Shown: positions 1 to 14,400, counted from the stretch's first letter. The stretch is 64,000 nucleotides of DNA from Hydractinia symbiolongicarpus (GCF_029227915.1 NC_079885.1:992001-1056000); one strand, 5' to 3'. Notes: generated from the letters alone by a model not told the origin. Translations and numbers: made by a program.

Positions 1-1190
1 AAACGCATGAGACTTGTAGTTTTTAAAAATGTTTTCATTTTTGATGAGACGCTGAATAAAAGAAGTTTATTCGCCGGCAAACGAAAACCTGCGATTTCCC
101 TAAATCCCGGACTCGGCCCGTATAGTCAAAAGTGTAAAAAGAAAGTACCCAGGGAGTAAACTCATTTCAAGAACGATTTTTTAAATTATTTTTTCACCAC
201 TAAAACGCATAAGACTTGTAGTGTTTAAAAATGTTTTCATTTTTGATGAGACGCTGAATAAAAGAAGTTTAATCGCCGGCAAACGAAAACCCGCGATTTC
301 CCGTAAATCCCGGGCTTGGCCCGTATAGTCAAAAGTATACAAAGAAAGTACCCAGGGAGTAAACTCACTTCCCGAACGATTTTTTAAATTATTTTTTCAC
401 CACTAAAACGCATGAGACTTGTAGTTTTCAAAAATGTTTTCATTTTTGATGAGACGCTGAATAAAAGAAGTTTAATCGCCGGCAAACGAAAACCCGCGAT
501 TTCCCGTAAATCCGGGCTTGGCCCGTACAGTCAAAAGTATACAAAGAAAGTACCCAGGGAGTAAACTCATTTCCCGAACGAATTTTTAAATTACTTTTTC
601 ACCACTAAAACGCATGAGACTTGTAGTTTTTAAAAATGTTTTCATTTTTGATGAGACGCTGAATAAAAGAAGTTTAATCGCCGGCAAACGAAAACCTGCG
701 ATTTCCCGTAAATCCTGGACTCGGCCCGTATAGTCGAATGTATACAAAGAAAGTACCCTGTGAGTAAACTCATTTCCAGAACGATTTTTTAAATTATTTT
801 TTCACCACTAAAACGCATAAGACTTGTAGTTTTTAAAATAGTTTTCATTTATGATGAGACGCTGAATATAAGAAGTTTAATCGCCGGCAAACGAAAACCC
901 GCGATTTCCCGTAAATCCCGGCTTGGCCCGTATAGTCAAAAGTATACAAAGAAAGTACCCAGGAAGTAAACTCATTTCCCGAACGATTTTTTAAATTATT
1001 TTTTCACCATTAAAACGCACGAGACTTGTAGTTTTCAAAAATATTTTCATTTTTGATGAGACGCTGAATAAAAGCAGTTTAATCGCCGGCAAAGGAAAAC
1101 CTGCGATTTCCCTAAATCCCGGACTCGGCCCGTATAGTCAAAAGTATACAAAGAAAGTACCCAGGGAGTAAACTCATTTCCAGAACGATT
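1..1190. repeat. Block copied at 15,169-16,560 (offset 15,168)
   Basis: Rare variants are shared in the same order: gtcaaaagtgtaaaaag at 124 and 15,292, tagtgtttaaaaatg in the next monomer, then ttaaaatagttttcattta near 833 and 16,001 and ttcaccattaaaacgcac near 1,003 and 16,171. The offset is constant at 15,168 up to about position 1,012, where the distal copy has one additional monomer. The block starts before the window edge. Confidence 0.9.
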
Positions 1191-2029
1191 TTTTAAATTA
1201 TTTTTTCACCACTAAAACGCATAAGACTTGTAGTTTTTAAAAATGTTTTCATTTTTGATGAGACGCTGAATAAAAGAAGTTTAATCGCCGGCAAAGGAAA
1301 ACCTGCGATTTCCCTAAATCCCGGACTCGGCCCGTATAGTCAAAAGTATACAAAGAAAGTACCCAGGGAGTAAACTCATTTCCAGAACGATTTTTTAAAT
1401 TATTTTTTCACCACTAAAACGCATAAGACTTGTAGTTTTCAAAAATGTTTTTATTTTTGATGAGACGCTGAATAAAAGAAGTTTAATCGCCGGCAAACGA
1501 AAACCCGCGATTTCGCGTGAATCCCGGGCTTGGCCCGTATAGTCAAAAGTATACAAAGAAAGTACCCAGGGAGTAAACTCATTTCCCGAACGATTTTTTA
1601 TATTATTTTTTCACCACTAAAACGCATAAGACTTGTAGTTTTCAAAAATGTTTTCATTTTTGATGAGACGCTGAATAAAAGAAGTTTAATCGCCGGCAAA
1701 CGAAAACCCGCGATTTCCCGTAAATCCCGGGCTTGGCCGTATAGTCAAAAGTATACAAAGAAAGTACCCAGGGAGTAAACTCATTTCCCGAACGATTTTT
1801 TATATTATTTTTTTACCACTAAACGCATGAGTCTTGTAGTTTTCAAAAATATTTTCATATTTGATGGGACGCTGAATAAAAGAAATTTAATTGACGGCAA
1901 ACGAAAATCAGCGATTTCCCGTAAATCCCGGACTCGGCCCGTATAGTTAAAAGTATACAAAGAAAGTACCCAGGGAGTAAATTCATTTCCCGAACGATTT
2001 TTTAAATTATTTTTTCACCACTAAAACGC

Positions 2030-3610
2030 ATGAGACTTGTAGTTTTCAAGAATGTTTTCATTTTTGATGAGACGCTGAATAAAAGCGGTTTAATCGCCGG
2101 CAAACGAAAACCCGCGATTTCCCGTAAATCCCGGGCTTGGCACGTATAGTCGAATGTATACAAAGAAAGTACCCTGTGAGTAAACTCATTTCCAGAACGA
2201 TTTTTTAAATTATTTTTTCACCACTAAAACGCACGAGACTTGTAGTTTTTAAAAATATTTTCATTTTTGATGAGACGCTGAATAAAAGCAGTTTAATCGC
2301 CGGCAAACGAAAACCTGCGATTTCCCTAAATCCCGGACTCGGCCCGTATAGTCAAAAGTATACAAAGAAAGTACCCAGGGAGTAACCTCATTTCCAGAAC
2401 GATTTTTTAAATTATTTTTTCACCACTAAAACGCATAAGATTTGTAGTTTTCAAAAATGTTTTCATTTTTGATGAGACGCTGAATAAAAGAAGTTTAATC
2501 GACGGCAAACGAAAACCCGCGATTTCCCGTAAATCCCGGGCTTGGCCCGTATAGTCAAAAGTATACAAAGAAAGTACCCAGGGAGTAAACTCATTTCCCG
2601 AACAATTTTTTATATTATTTTTTTACCACTAAACGCATGAGTCTTGTAGTTTTCAAAAATATTTTCACATTTGATGGGACGCTGAATAAAAGAAGTTTAA
2701 TCGCCGGCAAACGAAAATCCGCGATTTCCCGTAAATCCCGGACTCGGCCCGTATAGTCAAAAGTATACAAAGAAAGTACCCAGGGAGTAAATTCTTTTCC
2801 CGAACGATTTTTTTAATTATTTTTTCACCACTAAAACGCATGAGACTTGTAGTTTTCAAAAATGTTTTCATTTTTGATAAGACGCTTAATAAAAGAGGTT
2901 TAATCGCCGGCAAACGAAATCCCGCGTTTTCCCATAAATCCGGGGCTTGGCCCGTATAGTCGAATGTATACAAAGAAAGTACCCAGGGAGTAAACTCATT
3001 TGCCGAACGATTTTTTAAATTTTTTTTTCACCACTAAAACGGATGAGACTTGTAGTTTTCAAAAATGTTTTCATTTTTGATGAGACGCTTAATGAAAGAG
3101 GTTTAATCGCGGCAAACGAAAACCCGCGATTTCCCGTAAATCCGGGCTTGGCCAGTACAGTCAAAAGTATACAAAGAAAGTACCCAGGGAGTAAACTCAT
3201 TTCCCGAACGAATTTTTAAATTACTTTTTCACCACTAAAACGCATGAGACTTGTAGTTTTTAAAAATGTTTTCATTTTTGATGAGACGCTGAATAAAAGA
3301 AGTTTAATCGCCGGCAAACGAAAACCTGCGATTTCCCGTAAATCCTGGACTCGGCCCATATATTCAAAAGTATACAAAGAAAGTACGCAGGGAGTAAACT
3401 CATTTCCCAAACGATTTTTTAAATTATTATTTCACCACTAAAACGCATGAGACTTGTAGTTTTCAAGAATGTTTTAATTTTTGATGAGACGCTGAATAAA
3501 AGCAGTTTAATCGCCGGCAAACGAAAACCCGCGATTTCCCGTAAATCCCGGCTTGGCCCGTATAGTCAAAAGTATACAAAGAAAGTACCCAGGGAGTAAA
3601 CTCATTTCCT
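2030..3610. repeat. Three-copy dispersed block, copy 1
   Basis: Copies lie at about 2,030-3,610, 21,840-23,225 and 25,080-26,500. The diagnostic attttcacatttgatggg occurs only in these three, at about 2,663, 22,280 and 25,723. Offset to copy 3 is 23,060 throughout. Offset to copy 2 is about 19,819 at the left end and 19,617 after it, because copy 2 lacks one monomer. Copies 1 and 2 stay alike beyond 3,440 (caagaatg, agcag, cccggcttgg), whereas copy 3 ends there. The spurious 102-codon minus-strand frame at 2,665-2,973 is preserved in all three only because the blocks are copies. Confidence 0.9.
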
Positions 3611-6289
3611 GAACGATTTTTTAAATTATTTTTTCACCACTAAAACGCATGAGACTTGTAGTTTTCAAAAATGTTTTCATTTTTGATGAGACGCTTAATG
3701 AAAGAGGTTTAATCGCCGGCAAACGAAACCCGCGTTTTCCCGTAAATCCGGGACTTGGCCCGTATAGTCGAATGTATACAAAGAAAGTACCCAGGGAGTA
3801 AACTCATTTCCCGAACGATTTTTTAAATTTTTTTTCACCAATAAAACGCATGAGACTTGTAGTTTTCAAAAATGTTTTCATTTTTGATGAGACGGTTAAT
3901 GAAAGAGGTTTAATCGCCGGAAAACGAAAACCCGCGATTTCCTGTAAATCCCGGGCTTGGCCCGTATAGTCGAATGTATACAAAGAAAGTACCCTGTGAG
4001 TAAACTCATTTCCAAAACGATTTTTTAAATTATTTTTTCACCACTAAAACGCATAAGACTTGTAGTTTTTAAAAATGTTTTTATTTTTGATGAGACGCTG
4101 AATAAAAGAAGTTTAATCCCCGGCAAACGAAAACCTGCGATTTCCCTAAACCCTGGACTCGGCCCGTATAGTCAAAAGTATACAAAGAAAGTACCCAGGG
4201 AGTAAACTCATTTCCTGAACGATTTTTTAAATTATTTTTTCACCACTAAAACGCATGAGACTTGTAGTTTTCAAAAATGTTTTCATTTTTGATAAGACGC
4301 TTAATGAAAGAGGTTTAATCGCCGGCAAACGAAACCTGCGTTTTCCCGTAAATCCGGGGCTTGGCCCGTATAGTCGAATGTATACAAAGAAAGTACCCAG
4401 GGAGTAAACTCTTTTCCCGAACGATTTTTTAAATTTTTTTTCACCACTAAAACGCATGAGACTTGTAGTTTTCAAAAATGTTTTCATTTTTGATGAGACG
4501 CTTAATGAAAGAGGTTTAATCGCCGGAAAACGAAAACCCGCGATTTTCCGTAAATCCCGGGCTTGGCCCGTATAGTCGAATGTATACAAAGAAAGTACCC
4601 TGTGAGTAAACTCATTTCCAGAACGATTTTTTAATATATTTTTTCACCACTAAAACGCATAAGACTTGTAGTTTTTAAAAATGTTTTCATTTTTGATGAG
4701 ACGCTGAATAAAAGAAGTTTAATTGCCGGCAAACGAAAATCCGCGATTTCCCGTAAATCCCGGCTTGGCCCGTATAGTCAAAAGTATACAAAGAAAGAAC
4801 CCAGGGAGTAAACTCATTTCCCGAACGATTTTTTAAATTATTTTTTCACCACTAAAACGCATGAGACTTGTAGTTTTCAAAAATGTTTTCATTTTTGATG
4901 AGACGCTGAATAAAAGAAGTTTAATCGCCGGCAAACGAAAACCCGCGATTTCTCGTAAATCCCGGGCTTGGCCCGTATAGTCAAAAGTATACAAAGAAAG
5001 TACCCAGGGAGTAAATTCATTTCCCGAAGGATTTTTTAAATTACTTTTTCACCACTAAAACGCATGAGACTTGTAGTTTTTAAAAATGTTTTCATTTTTG
5101 ATGAGACGCTGAATAAAAGAAGTTTAATCGCCGGCAAACGAAAACCCGCGATTTCCCGTAAATCCCAGACTCGGCCCGTATTGTCAAAAGTATACAAAGA
5201 AAGTACTCAGGGAGTAAACTCATTTCCAGAACGATTTTTTAAATTATTTTTTCACCACTAAAACGCATAAGACTTGTAGTTTTTAAAAAGGTTTTCATTT
5301 TTGATGAGACGCTGAATAAAAGAAGTTTAATCGCCGGCAAACGAAAACCCGCGATTTCCCGTAAATCCCGGGCTTGACCCGTATAGTCAAAAGTATAAAA
5401 AGAAAGTACCCAGGGAGTAAACTCATTTCCCGAACGATTTTTTATATTATTTTTTTACCACTAAACGCATGAGACTTGTAGTTTTCAAAAACATTTTCAT
5501 ATTTGATGGGACGCTGAATAAAAGAAGTTTAAACGCCGGCAAACGAAAATCCGCGATTTCCCGTAAATCCCGGACTCGGCCCGTATAGTCGAATGTAAAC
5601 AAAGAAAGTACCCAGGGAGTAAACTCTTTTCCCGAACGATTTTTTAAATTTTTTTTTCACCACTAAAACGCATGAGACTTGTAGTTTTCAAAAATGTTTT
5701 CATTTTTGATGAGACGCTTAATGAAAGAGGTTTAATCGCCGGAAAACGAAAACCCGCGATTTTCCGTAAATCCCGGGCTTGGCCCGTATAGTCGAATGTA
5801 TACAAAGAAAGTACCCTGTGAGTAAACTCATTTCCAGAACGATTTTTTAAATTATTTTTTCACCACTAAAACGCATAAGACTTGTAGTTTTTAAAAATGT
5901 TTTCATTTTTGATGAGACGCTGAATAAAAGAAGTTTAATCGCCGGCAAACGAAAACCCGCGATTTCCCGTAAATCCCGGCTTGGCCCGTATAGTCAAAAG
6001 TATACAAAGAAAGTACCCAGGGAGTAAACTCATTCCCCGAACGATTTTTTAAATTATTTTTTCACCACTAAAACGCATGAGACTTGTAGTTTTCAAAAAT
6101 GTTTTCATTTTTGATGAGACGCTGAATAAAAGAAGTTTAATCGCCGGCAAACGAAAACCCGCGATTTCTCGTAAATCCCGGGCTTGGCCCGTATAGTCAA
6201 AAGTATACAAAGAAAGTACCCAGGGAGTAAATTCATTTCCCGAACGATTTTTTAAATTACTTTTTCACCACTAAAACGCATGAGACTTG

Positions 6290-8787
6290 TAGTTTTTAAA
6301 AATGTTTTCATTTTTGATGAGACGCTGAATAAAAGAAGTTTAATCGCCGGCAAACGAAAACCTGCGATTTCCCGTAAATCCCGGACTCGGCCCGTATAGT
6401 CAAAAGTATACAAAGAAAGTACCCAGGGAGTAAACTTATTTCTAGAACGATTTTTTAAATTATTTTTTCACCACTAAAACGCATAAGACTTGTAGTTTTT
6501 AAAAATGTTTTCATTTTTGATGAGACGCTGAACAAAAGAAGTTTAATCGCCGGCAAACGAAAATCCGCGATTTCCCGTAAATCCCGGACTCGGCCCGTAT
6601 AGTCGAATGTATACAAAGAAAGTACCCAGGGAGTAAACTCTTTTCCCGAACGATTTTTTAAATTTTTTTTTCACCACTAAAACGCATGAGACTTGTAGTT
6701 TTCACAAATGTTTTCATTTTTGATGAGACGCTTAATGAAAGAGGTTTAATCGCCGGAAAACGAAAACCCGCGATTTTCCGTAAATCCCGGGCTTGGCCCG
6801 TATAGTCGAATGTATACAAAGAAAGTACCCTGTGAGTAAACTCATTTCCAGAACGATTTATTAAATTATTTTTTCACCACTAAAACGCATAAGACTTGTA
6901 GTTTTTAAAAATGTTTTCATTTTTGATGAGACGCTGAATAAAAGAAGTTTAATCGCCGGCAAACGAAAACCCGCGATTTCCCGTAAATCCCGGCTTGGCC
7001 CGTATAGTCAAAAGTATACAAAGAAAGTACCCAGGGAGTAAACTCATTCCCCGAACGATTTTTTAAATTATTTTTTCACCACTAAAACGCATGAGACTTG
7101 TAGTTTTCAAAAATGTTTTCATTTTTGATGAGACGCTGAATAAAAGAAGTTTAATCGCCGGCAAACGAAAACCCGCGATTTCTCGTAAATCCCGGGCTTG
7201 GCCCGTATAGTCAAAAGTATACAAAGAAAGTACCCAGGGAGTAAATTCATTTCCCGAACGATTTTTTAAATTACTTTTTCACCACTAAAACGCATGAGAC
7301 TTGTAGTTTTTCAAAATGTTTTCATTTTTGATGAGACGCTGAATAAAAGAAGTTTAATCGCCGGCAAACGAAAACCCGCGATTTCCCGTAAATCCCGGAC
7401 TCGGCCCGTATAGTCAAAAGTATACAAAGAAAGTACCCAGGGAGTAAACTCATTTCCAGAACGATTTTTTAAATTATTTTTTCACCACTAAAACGCATAA
7501 GACTTGTAGTTTTTAAAAATGTTTTCATTTTTGATGAGACGCTGAATAAAAGAAGTTTAATCGCCGGCAAACGAAAACCTGCGATTTCCCGTAAATCCCG
7601 GACTCGGCCCGTATAGTCAAAAGTATACAAAGAAAGTACCCAGGGAGTAAACTTATTTCTAGAACGATTTTTTAAATTATTTTTTCACCACTAAAACGCA
7701 TAAGACTTGTAGTTTTTAAAAATGTTTTCATTTTTGATGAGACGCTGAACAAAAGAAGTTTAATCGCCGGCAAACGAAAATCCGCGATTTCCCGTAAATC
7801 CCGGACTCGGCCCGTATAGTCGAATGTATACAAAGAAAGTACCCAGGGAGTAAACTCTTTTCCCGAACGATTTTTTAAATTTTTTTTTCACCACTAAAAC
7901 GCATGAGACTTGTAGTTTTCACAAATGTTTTCATTTTTGATGAGACGCTTAATGAAAGAGGTTTAATCGCCGGAAAACGAAAACCCGCGATTTTCCGTAA
8001 ATCCCGGGCTTGGCCCGTATAGTCGAATGTATACAAAGAAAGTACCCTGTGAGTAAACTCATTTCCAGAACGATTTATTAAATTATTTTTTCACCACTAA
8101 AACGCATAAGACTTGTAGTTTTTAAAAATGTTTTCATTTTTGATGAGACGCTGAATAAAAGAAGTTTAATCGCCGGCAAACGAAAACCCGCGATTTCCCG
8201 TAAATCCCGGCTTGGCCCGTATAGTCAAAAGTATACAAAGAAAGTACCCAGGGAGTAAACTCATTCCCCGAACGATTTTTTAAATTATTTTTTCACCACT
8301 AAAACGCATGAGACTTGTAGTTTTCAAAAATGTTTTCATTTTTGATGAGACGCTGAATAAAAGAAGTTTAATCGCCGGCAAACGAAAACCCGCGATTTCT
8401 CGTAAATCCCGGGCTTGGCCCGTATAGTCAAAAGTATACAAAGAAAGTACCCAGGGAGTAAATTCATTTCCCGAACGATTTTTTAAATTACTTTTTCACC
8501 ACTAAAACGCATGAGACTTGTAGTTTTTCAAAATGTTTTCATTTTTGATGAGACGCTGAATAAAAGAAGTTTAATCGCCGGCAAACGAAAACCCGCGATT
8601 TCCCGTAAATCCCGGACTCGGCCCGTATAGTCAAAAGTATACAAAGAAAGTACCCAGGGAGTAAACTCATTTCCAGAACGATTTTTTAAATTATTTTTTC
8701 ACCACTAAAACGCATAAGACTTGTAGTTTTTAAAAATGTTTTCATTTTTGATGAGACGCTGAATAAAAGAAGTTTAATCGCCGGCAA
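6290..8787. repeat. Near-identical tandem duplication, offset 1217 bp
   Basis: Segment 6,290-7,570 matches 7,507-8,787. Rare bases sit exactly 1217 bp apart: tctagaacga at 6,441 and 7,658, ttcacaaatg at 6,701 and 7,918, tcaaaatgtt at 7,311 and 8,528. This is the youngest-looking step of the ladder from 4.4 to 11.5 kb. Beyond 8,787 the second copy changes to the caaacaaaaaccc/gggcttgacccg form, which itself repeats 1194 bp further on. Confidence 0.9.
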
Positions 8788-9316
8788 ACAAAAACCCGCG
8801 ATTTCCCGTAAATCCCGGGCTTGACCCGTATAGTCAAAAGTATAAAAAGAAAGTACCCAGGGAGTAAACTCATTTCCCGAACGATTTTTTATATTATCTT
8901 TTTTACCACTAAACGCATGAGACTTGTAGTTTTCAAAAATATTTTCATATTTGATGGGACGCTGAATAAAAGAAGTTTAAACGCCGGCAAACGAAAATCC
9001 GCGATTTCCCGTAAATCCCGGACTCGGCCCGTAAAGTCGAATGTATACAAAGAAAGTACCCAGAGAGTAAACTCTTTTCCCGAACGATTTTTTAAATTTT
9101 TTTTTCACCACTAAAACGCATGAGACTTGTAGTTTTCAAAAATGTTTTCATTTTTGATGAGACGCTTAATGAAAGAGGTTTAATCGCCGGAAAACGAAAA
9201 CCCGCGATTTCCCGTAAATCCCGGGGCTTGGCCCGTATAGTCGAATGTATACAAAGAAAGTACCCTGTGAGTAAACTCATTTCCAGAACGATTTTTTAAA
9301 TTATTTTTTCACCACT

Positions 9317-9495
9317 AAAACGCATAAGACTTGTAGTTTTTAAAAATGTTTTCATTTTTGATGTCGCCGGCAAACGAAAACCCGCGATTTCCCGTAAATC
9401 CCGGCTTGGCCCGTATAGTCAAAAGTATACAAAGAAAGTACCCAGGGAGTAAACTCATTCCCCGAACGATTTTTTAAATTATTTTTTCCCCACTA
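9317..9495 (+). repeat. Monomer with internal 24-bp deletion
   Basis: At about 9,363 the sequence reads tttttgatgtcgccggcaaac, where related monomers have 24 further bases (agacgctgaa...gtttaa) between gatg and tcgccgg. This accounts for the 1194-bp rather than 1218-bp unit. It is the only copy of this deletion that I saw in the window. Confidence 0.9.
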
Positions 9496-11479
9496 AAACG
9501 CATGAGACTTGTAGTTTTCAAAAATGTTTTCATTTTTGATGAGACGCTGAATAAAAGAAGTTTAATCGCCGGCAAACAAAAACCCGCGATTTCTCGTAAA
9601 TCCCGGGCTTGGCCGGTATAGTCAAAAGTATACAAAGAAAGTACCCAGGGAGTAAATTCATTTCCCGAACGATTTTTTAAATTACTTTTTCCCCACTAAA
9701 ACGGATGAGACTTGTAGTTTTTAAAAATGTTTTCATTTTTGATGAGACGCTGAATAAAAGAAGTTTAATCGCCGGCAAACGAAAACCCGCGATTTCCCGT
9801 AAATCCCGGACTCGGCCCGTGTAGTCAAAAGTATACAAAGAAAGTACCCAGGGAGTAAACTCATTTCCAGAACGATTTTTTAAATTATTTTTTCACCACT
9901 AAAACGCATAAGACTTGTAGTTTATAAAAATGTTTTCATTTTTGATGAGACGCTGAATAAAAGAAGTTTAATCGCCGGCAAACAAAAACCCGCGATTTCC
10001 CGTAAATCCCGGGCTTGACCCGTATAGTCAAAAGTATAAAAAGAAAGTACCCAGGGAGTAAACTCATTTCCCGAACGATTTTTTATATTATCTTTTTTAC
10101 CACTAAACGCATGAGACTTGTAGTTTTCAAAAATATTTTCATATTTGATGGGACGCTGAATAAAAGAAGTTTAAACGCCGGCAAACGAAAATCCGCGATT
10201 TCCCGTAAATCCCGGACTCGGCCCGTATAGTGGAATGTATACAAAGAAAGTACCCAGGGAGTAAACTCTTTTCCCGAACGATTTTTTAAATTTTTTTTTC
10301 ACCACTAAAACGCATGAGACTTGTAGTTTTTAAAAGTGTTTTCATTTTTGATGAGACGCTGAATAAAAGAAGTTTAATCGCCGGCAAACGAAAACCCGCG
10401 ATTTCCCGTAAATCCCGGACTCGGCCCGTATAGTCAAAAGTAAACAAAGAAAGTACCCAGGGAGTAGACTCATTTCCAGAACGATTTTTTAAATTATTTT
10501 TTCACCACTAAAACGCATAAGACTTGTAGTTTTTAAAAGTGTTTTCATTTTTGATGAGACGCTGAATAAAAGAAGTTTAATCGCCGGCAAACAAAAACAC
10601 GCGATTTCCCGTAAATCCCGGGCTTGACCCGTATAGTCAAAAGTATAAAAAGAAAGTACCCAGGGAGTAAACTCATTTCCCGAACGATTTTTTATATTAT
10701 CTTTTTTACCACTAAACGCATGAGACTTGTAGTTTTCAAAAATATTTTCATATTTAATGGGACGCTGAATAAAAGAAGTTTAAACGCCGGCAAACGAAAA
10801 TCCGCGATTTCCCGTAAATCCCGGACTCGGCCCGTATAGTCGAATGTATACAAAGAAAGTACCCAGGGAGTAAACTCTTTTCCCGAACGATTTTTTAAAT
10901 TTTTTTTTCACCACTAAAACGCATGAGACTTGTAGTTTTCAAAAATGTTTTCATTTTTGATGAGACGCTTAATGAAAGAGGTTTAATCGCCGGAAAACGA
11001 AAACCCGCGATTTCCCGTAAAGCCCGGGCTTGGCCCGTATAGTCGAATTTATACAAAGAAAGTACCCTGTGAGTAAACTCATTTCCAGAACGATTTTTTA
11101 AATTATTTTTTCACCACTAAAACGCATAAGACCTGTAGTTTTTAAAAGTGTTTTCATTTTTGATGAGACGCTGAATAAAAGAAGTTTAATCGCCGGCAAA
11201 CGAAAACCCGCGATTTCCCGTAAATCCCGGCTTGGCCCGTATAGTCAAAAGTATACAAAGAAAGTACCCAGGGAGTAAACTCATTTCCCGAACGATTTTT
11301 TAAATTATTTTTTCACCACTAAAACGCATGAGACTTGTAGTTTTCAAAAATGTTTTCATTTTTGATGAGACGCTGAATAAAAGAAGTTTAATCGCCGGCA
11401 AACGAAAACCCGCGATTTCTCGTAAATCCCGGGCTTGGCCCGTATAGTCAAAAGTATACAAAGAAAGTACCCAGGGAGT

Positions 11480-14400
11480 AAACTCATTTCCCGAACGATT
11501 TTTTAAATTATTTTTTCACCACTAAAACGCATGAGACTTGTAGTTTTCAAAAATGTTTTCATTTTTGATGAGACGCTGAATAAAAGAAGTTTAATCGCCG
11601 GCAAACGAAAACCCGCGATTTCTCGTAAATCCCGGGCTTGGCCCGTATAGTCAAAAGTATACAAAGAAAGTACCCAGGGAGTAAACTCATTTCCCGAACG
11701 ATTTTTTAAATTACTTTTTCACCACTAAAACGCATGAGACTTGTAGTTTTTAAAAATGTTTTCATTTTTGATGAGACGCTGAATAAAAGAAGTTTAATCG
11801 CCGGCAAACGAAAACCTGCGATTTCCCGTAAATCCTGGGCTCGGCCCGTATAGTCAAAAGTATACAAAGAAAGTACCCAGGGAGTAAACTCATTTCCCGA
11901 ACGATTTTTTAAATTATTTTTTCACCACTAAAACGCATAAGACTTGTAGTTTTCAAAAATGTTTTCATTTTTGATGAGACGCTGAATAAAAGCAGTTTAA
12001 TCGCCGGCAAACGAAAACTTGCGATTTCCCTAAATCCCGGACTCGGCCCGTATAGTCAAAAGTATACAAAGAAAGTACCCAGGGAGTAGACTCATTTCCA
12101 GAACGATTTTTTAAATTATTTTTTCACCACTAAAACGCATAAGACTTGTAGTTTTCAAAAATGTTTTCATTTTTGATGAGACGCTGAATAAAAGCAGTTT
12201 AATCGCCGGCAAACGAAAACTTGCGATTTCCCTAAATCCCGGACTCGGCCCGTATAGTCAAAAGTATACAAAGAAAGTACCCAGGGAGCAAACTCATTTC
12301 CCGAACGATTTTTTAAATTATTTTTTCACCACTAAAACGCATGAGACTTGTAGTTTTCAAAAATGTTTTCATTTTTGATGAGAGGCTGAATAAAAGAAGT
12401 TTAATCGCCGGCAAACGAAAACCGCGATTTCTCGTAAATCCCGGGCTTGGCCCGTATAGTCAAAAGTATACAAAGAAAGTACCCAGGGAGTAAACTCATT
12501 TCCCGAACGATTTTTTAAATTACTTTTTCACCACTAAAACGCATGAGGCTTGTAGTTTTTAAAAATGTTTTCATTTTTGATGAGACTCTGAATAAAAGAA
12601 GTTTAATCGCCGGCAAACGAAAAACCGCGATTTCCCGTAAATCGCGGACTCGGCCCGTATAGTCGAAAGTAAACAAAGAAAGTACCCAGGGAGTAGACTC
12701 ATTTCCAGAACGATTTTTTAAATTATTTTTTCACCACTAAAACGCATAAGACTTGTAGTTTTCAAAAATGTTTTCATTTTTGTTGAGACGCTGAATAAAA
12801 GCAGTTTAATCGCCGGCAAACGAAAACTTGCGATTTCCCTAAATCCCGGACTCGGCCCGTATAGTCAAAAGTATACAAAGAAAGTACCCAGGGAGCAAAC
12901 TCATTTCCCGAACGATTTTTTAAATTATTTTTTCACCACTAAAACGCATGAGACTTGTAGTTTTCAAAAATGTTTTCATTTTTGATGAGACGCTTAATGA
13001 AAGAGGTTTAATCGCCGACAAACGAAATCCCGCGTTTTCCCGTAAATCCGGGGCTTGGCCCGTATAGTCGAATGTATACAAAGAAAGTACCCAGGGAGTA
13101 AACTCATTTCCCGAACGATTTTTTAAATTTTTTTTTCACCACTAAAACGCATGAGACTTGTAGTTTTCAAAAATGTTTTCATTTTTGATGAGACGCTTAA
13201 TGAAAGAGGTTTAATCGCCGGCAAACGAAATCCAGCGTTTTCCCGTAAACCCGGGCTTGGCCCGTATAGTCGAATGTATACAAAGAAAGTACCCAGGGAG
13301 TAAACTCATTTCCCGAACGATTTTTTAAATTTTTTTTTCACCACTAAAACGCATGAGACTTGTAGTTTTCAAAAATGTTTTCATTTTTGATGAGACGCTT
13401 AATGAAAGAGGTTTAATCGCCGGAAAACGAAAACCCGCGATTTCCCGTAAATCCCGGGCTTGGCCCGTATAGTCGAATGTATGCAAAAAATGTACCCGGT
13501 GAGTAAACTCATTTCCAGAACGATTTTTTAAATTATTTTTTCACCACTAAAACGCATAAGACTTGTAGTTTTTAAAAATGTTTTCATTTTTGATGAGACG
13601 CTGAATAAAAGAAGTTTAATCGCCGGCAAACGAAAACCCGCGATTTTCCGTAAATCCCGGGCTTGGCCCGTATAGTCAAAAGTATACAAAGAAAGTACCC
13701 AGGGAGTAAACTCATTTCCCGAACGATTTTTTAAATTACTTTTTCACCACTAAAACGCATGAGACTTGTAGTTTTTAAAACTGTTTCCATTTTTGATGAG
13801 ACGCTGAATAAAAGAAGTTTAATCGCCGGCAAACGAAAACCTGCGATTTCCCGTAAATCCTGGACTCGGCCCGTATAGTCAAAAGTATACAAAGAAAGTA
13901 CCCAGGGAGTAAACTCATTTCCCAAACGATTTTTTAAATTATTATTTCACCACTAAAACGCATGAGACTTGTAGTTTTCAAAAATGTTTTCATTTTTGAT
14001 GAGACGCTGAAAAAAAGCAGTTTAATCGCCGTCAAACGAAAACCTGCGATTTCCCTAAATCCCGGACTCGGCCCGTATAGTCAAAAGTATACAAAGAAAG
14101 TACCCAGGGAGTAAACTCATTTCCCGAACGATTTTTTAAATTATTCTTTCACCACTAAAACGCATGAGACTTGTAGTTTTCAAAAATGTTTTCATTTTTG
14201 ATGAGACGCTGAAAAAAAGCAGTTTAATCGCCGTCAAACGAAAACCTGCGATTTCCCTAAATCCCGGACTCGGCCCGTATAGTCAAAAGTATACAAAGAA
14301 AGTACCCAGGGAGTAAACTCATTTCCCGAACGATTTTTTAAATTACTTTTTCACGACTAAAACGCATAAGACTTGTAGTTTTTAAAAATGTTTTCATTTT

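Larger units (their letters stand above)
4406..11480. repeat. Six-monomer higher-order repeat ladder (~1217 bp)
   Basis: The anchor aaactcttttcccgaacg, normally followed by a monomer with cttaatgaaagagg and ccggaaaacg, occurs at 4,406, 5,621, 6,635, 7,852, 9,069, 10,263 and 10,872. The spacings are 1215, 1014, 1217, 1217, 1194 and 609 bp, that is units of 6, 5, 6, 6, 6 (less 24 bp) and 3 monomers. Other ordered markers follow: cattccccgaacg at 6,031, 7,045, 8,262 and 9,456, and gatttctcgtaaatcc after each. The two 1217-bp units share private changes (ttctagaacg, ttttcacaaatg, gatttattaaatt, gtttttcaaaatg). Confidence 0.92.
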
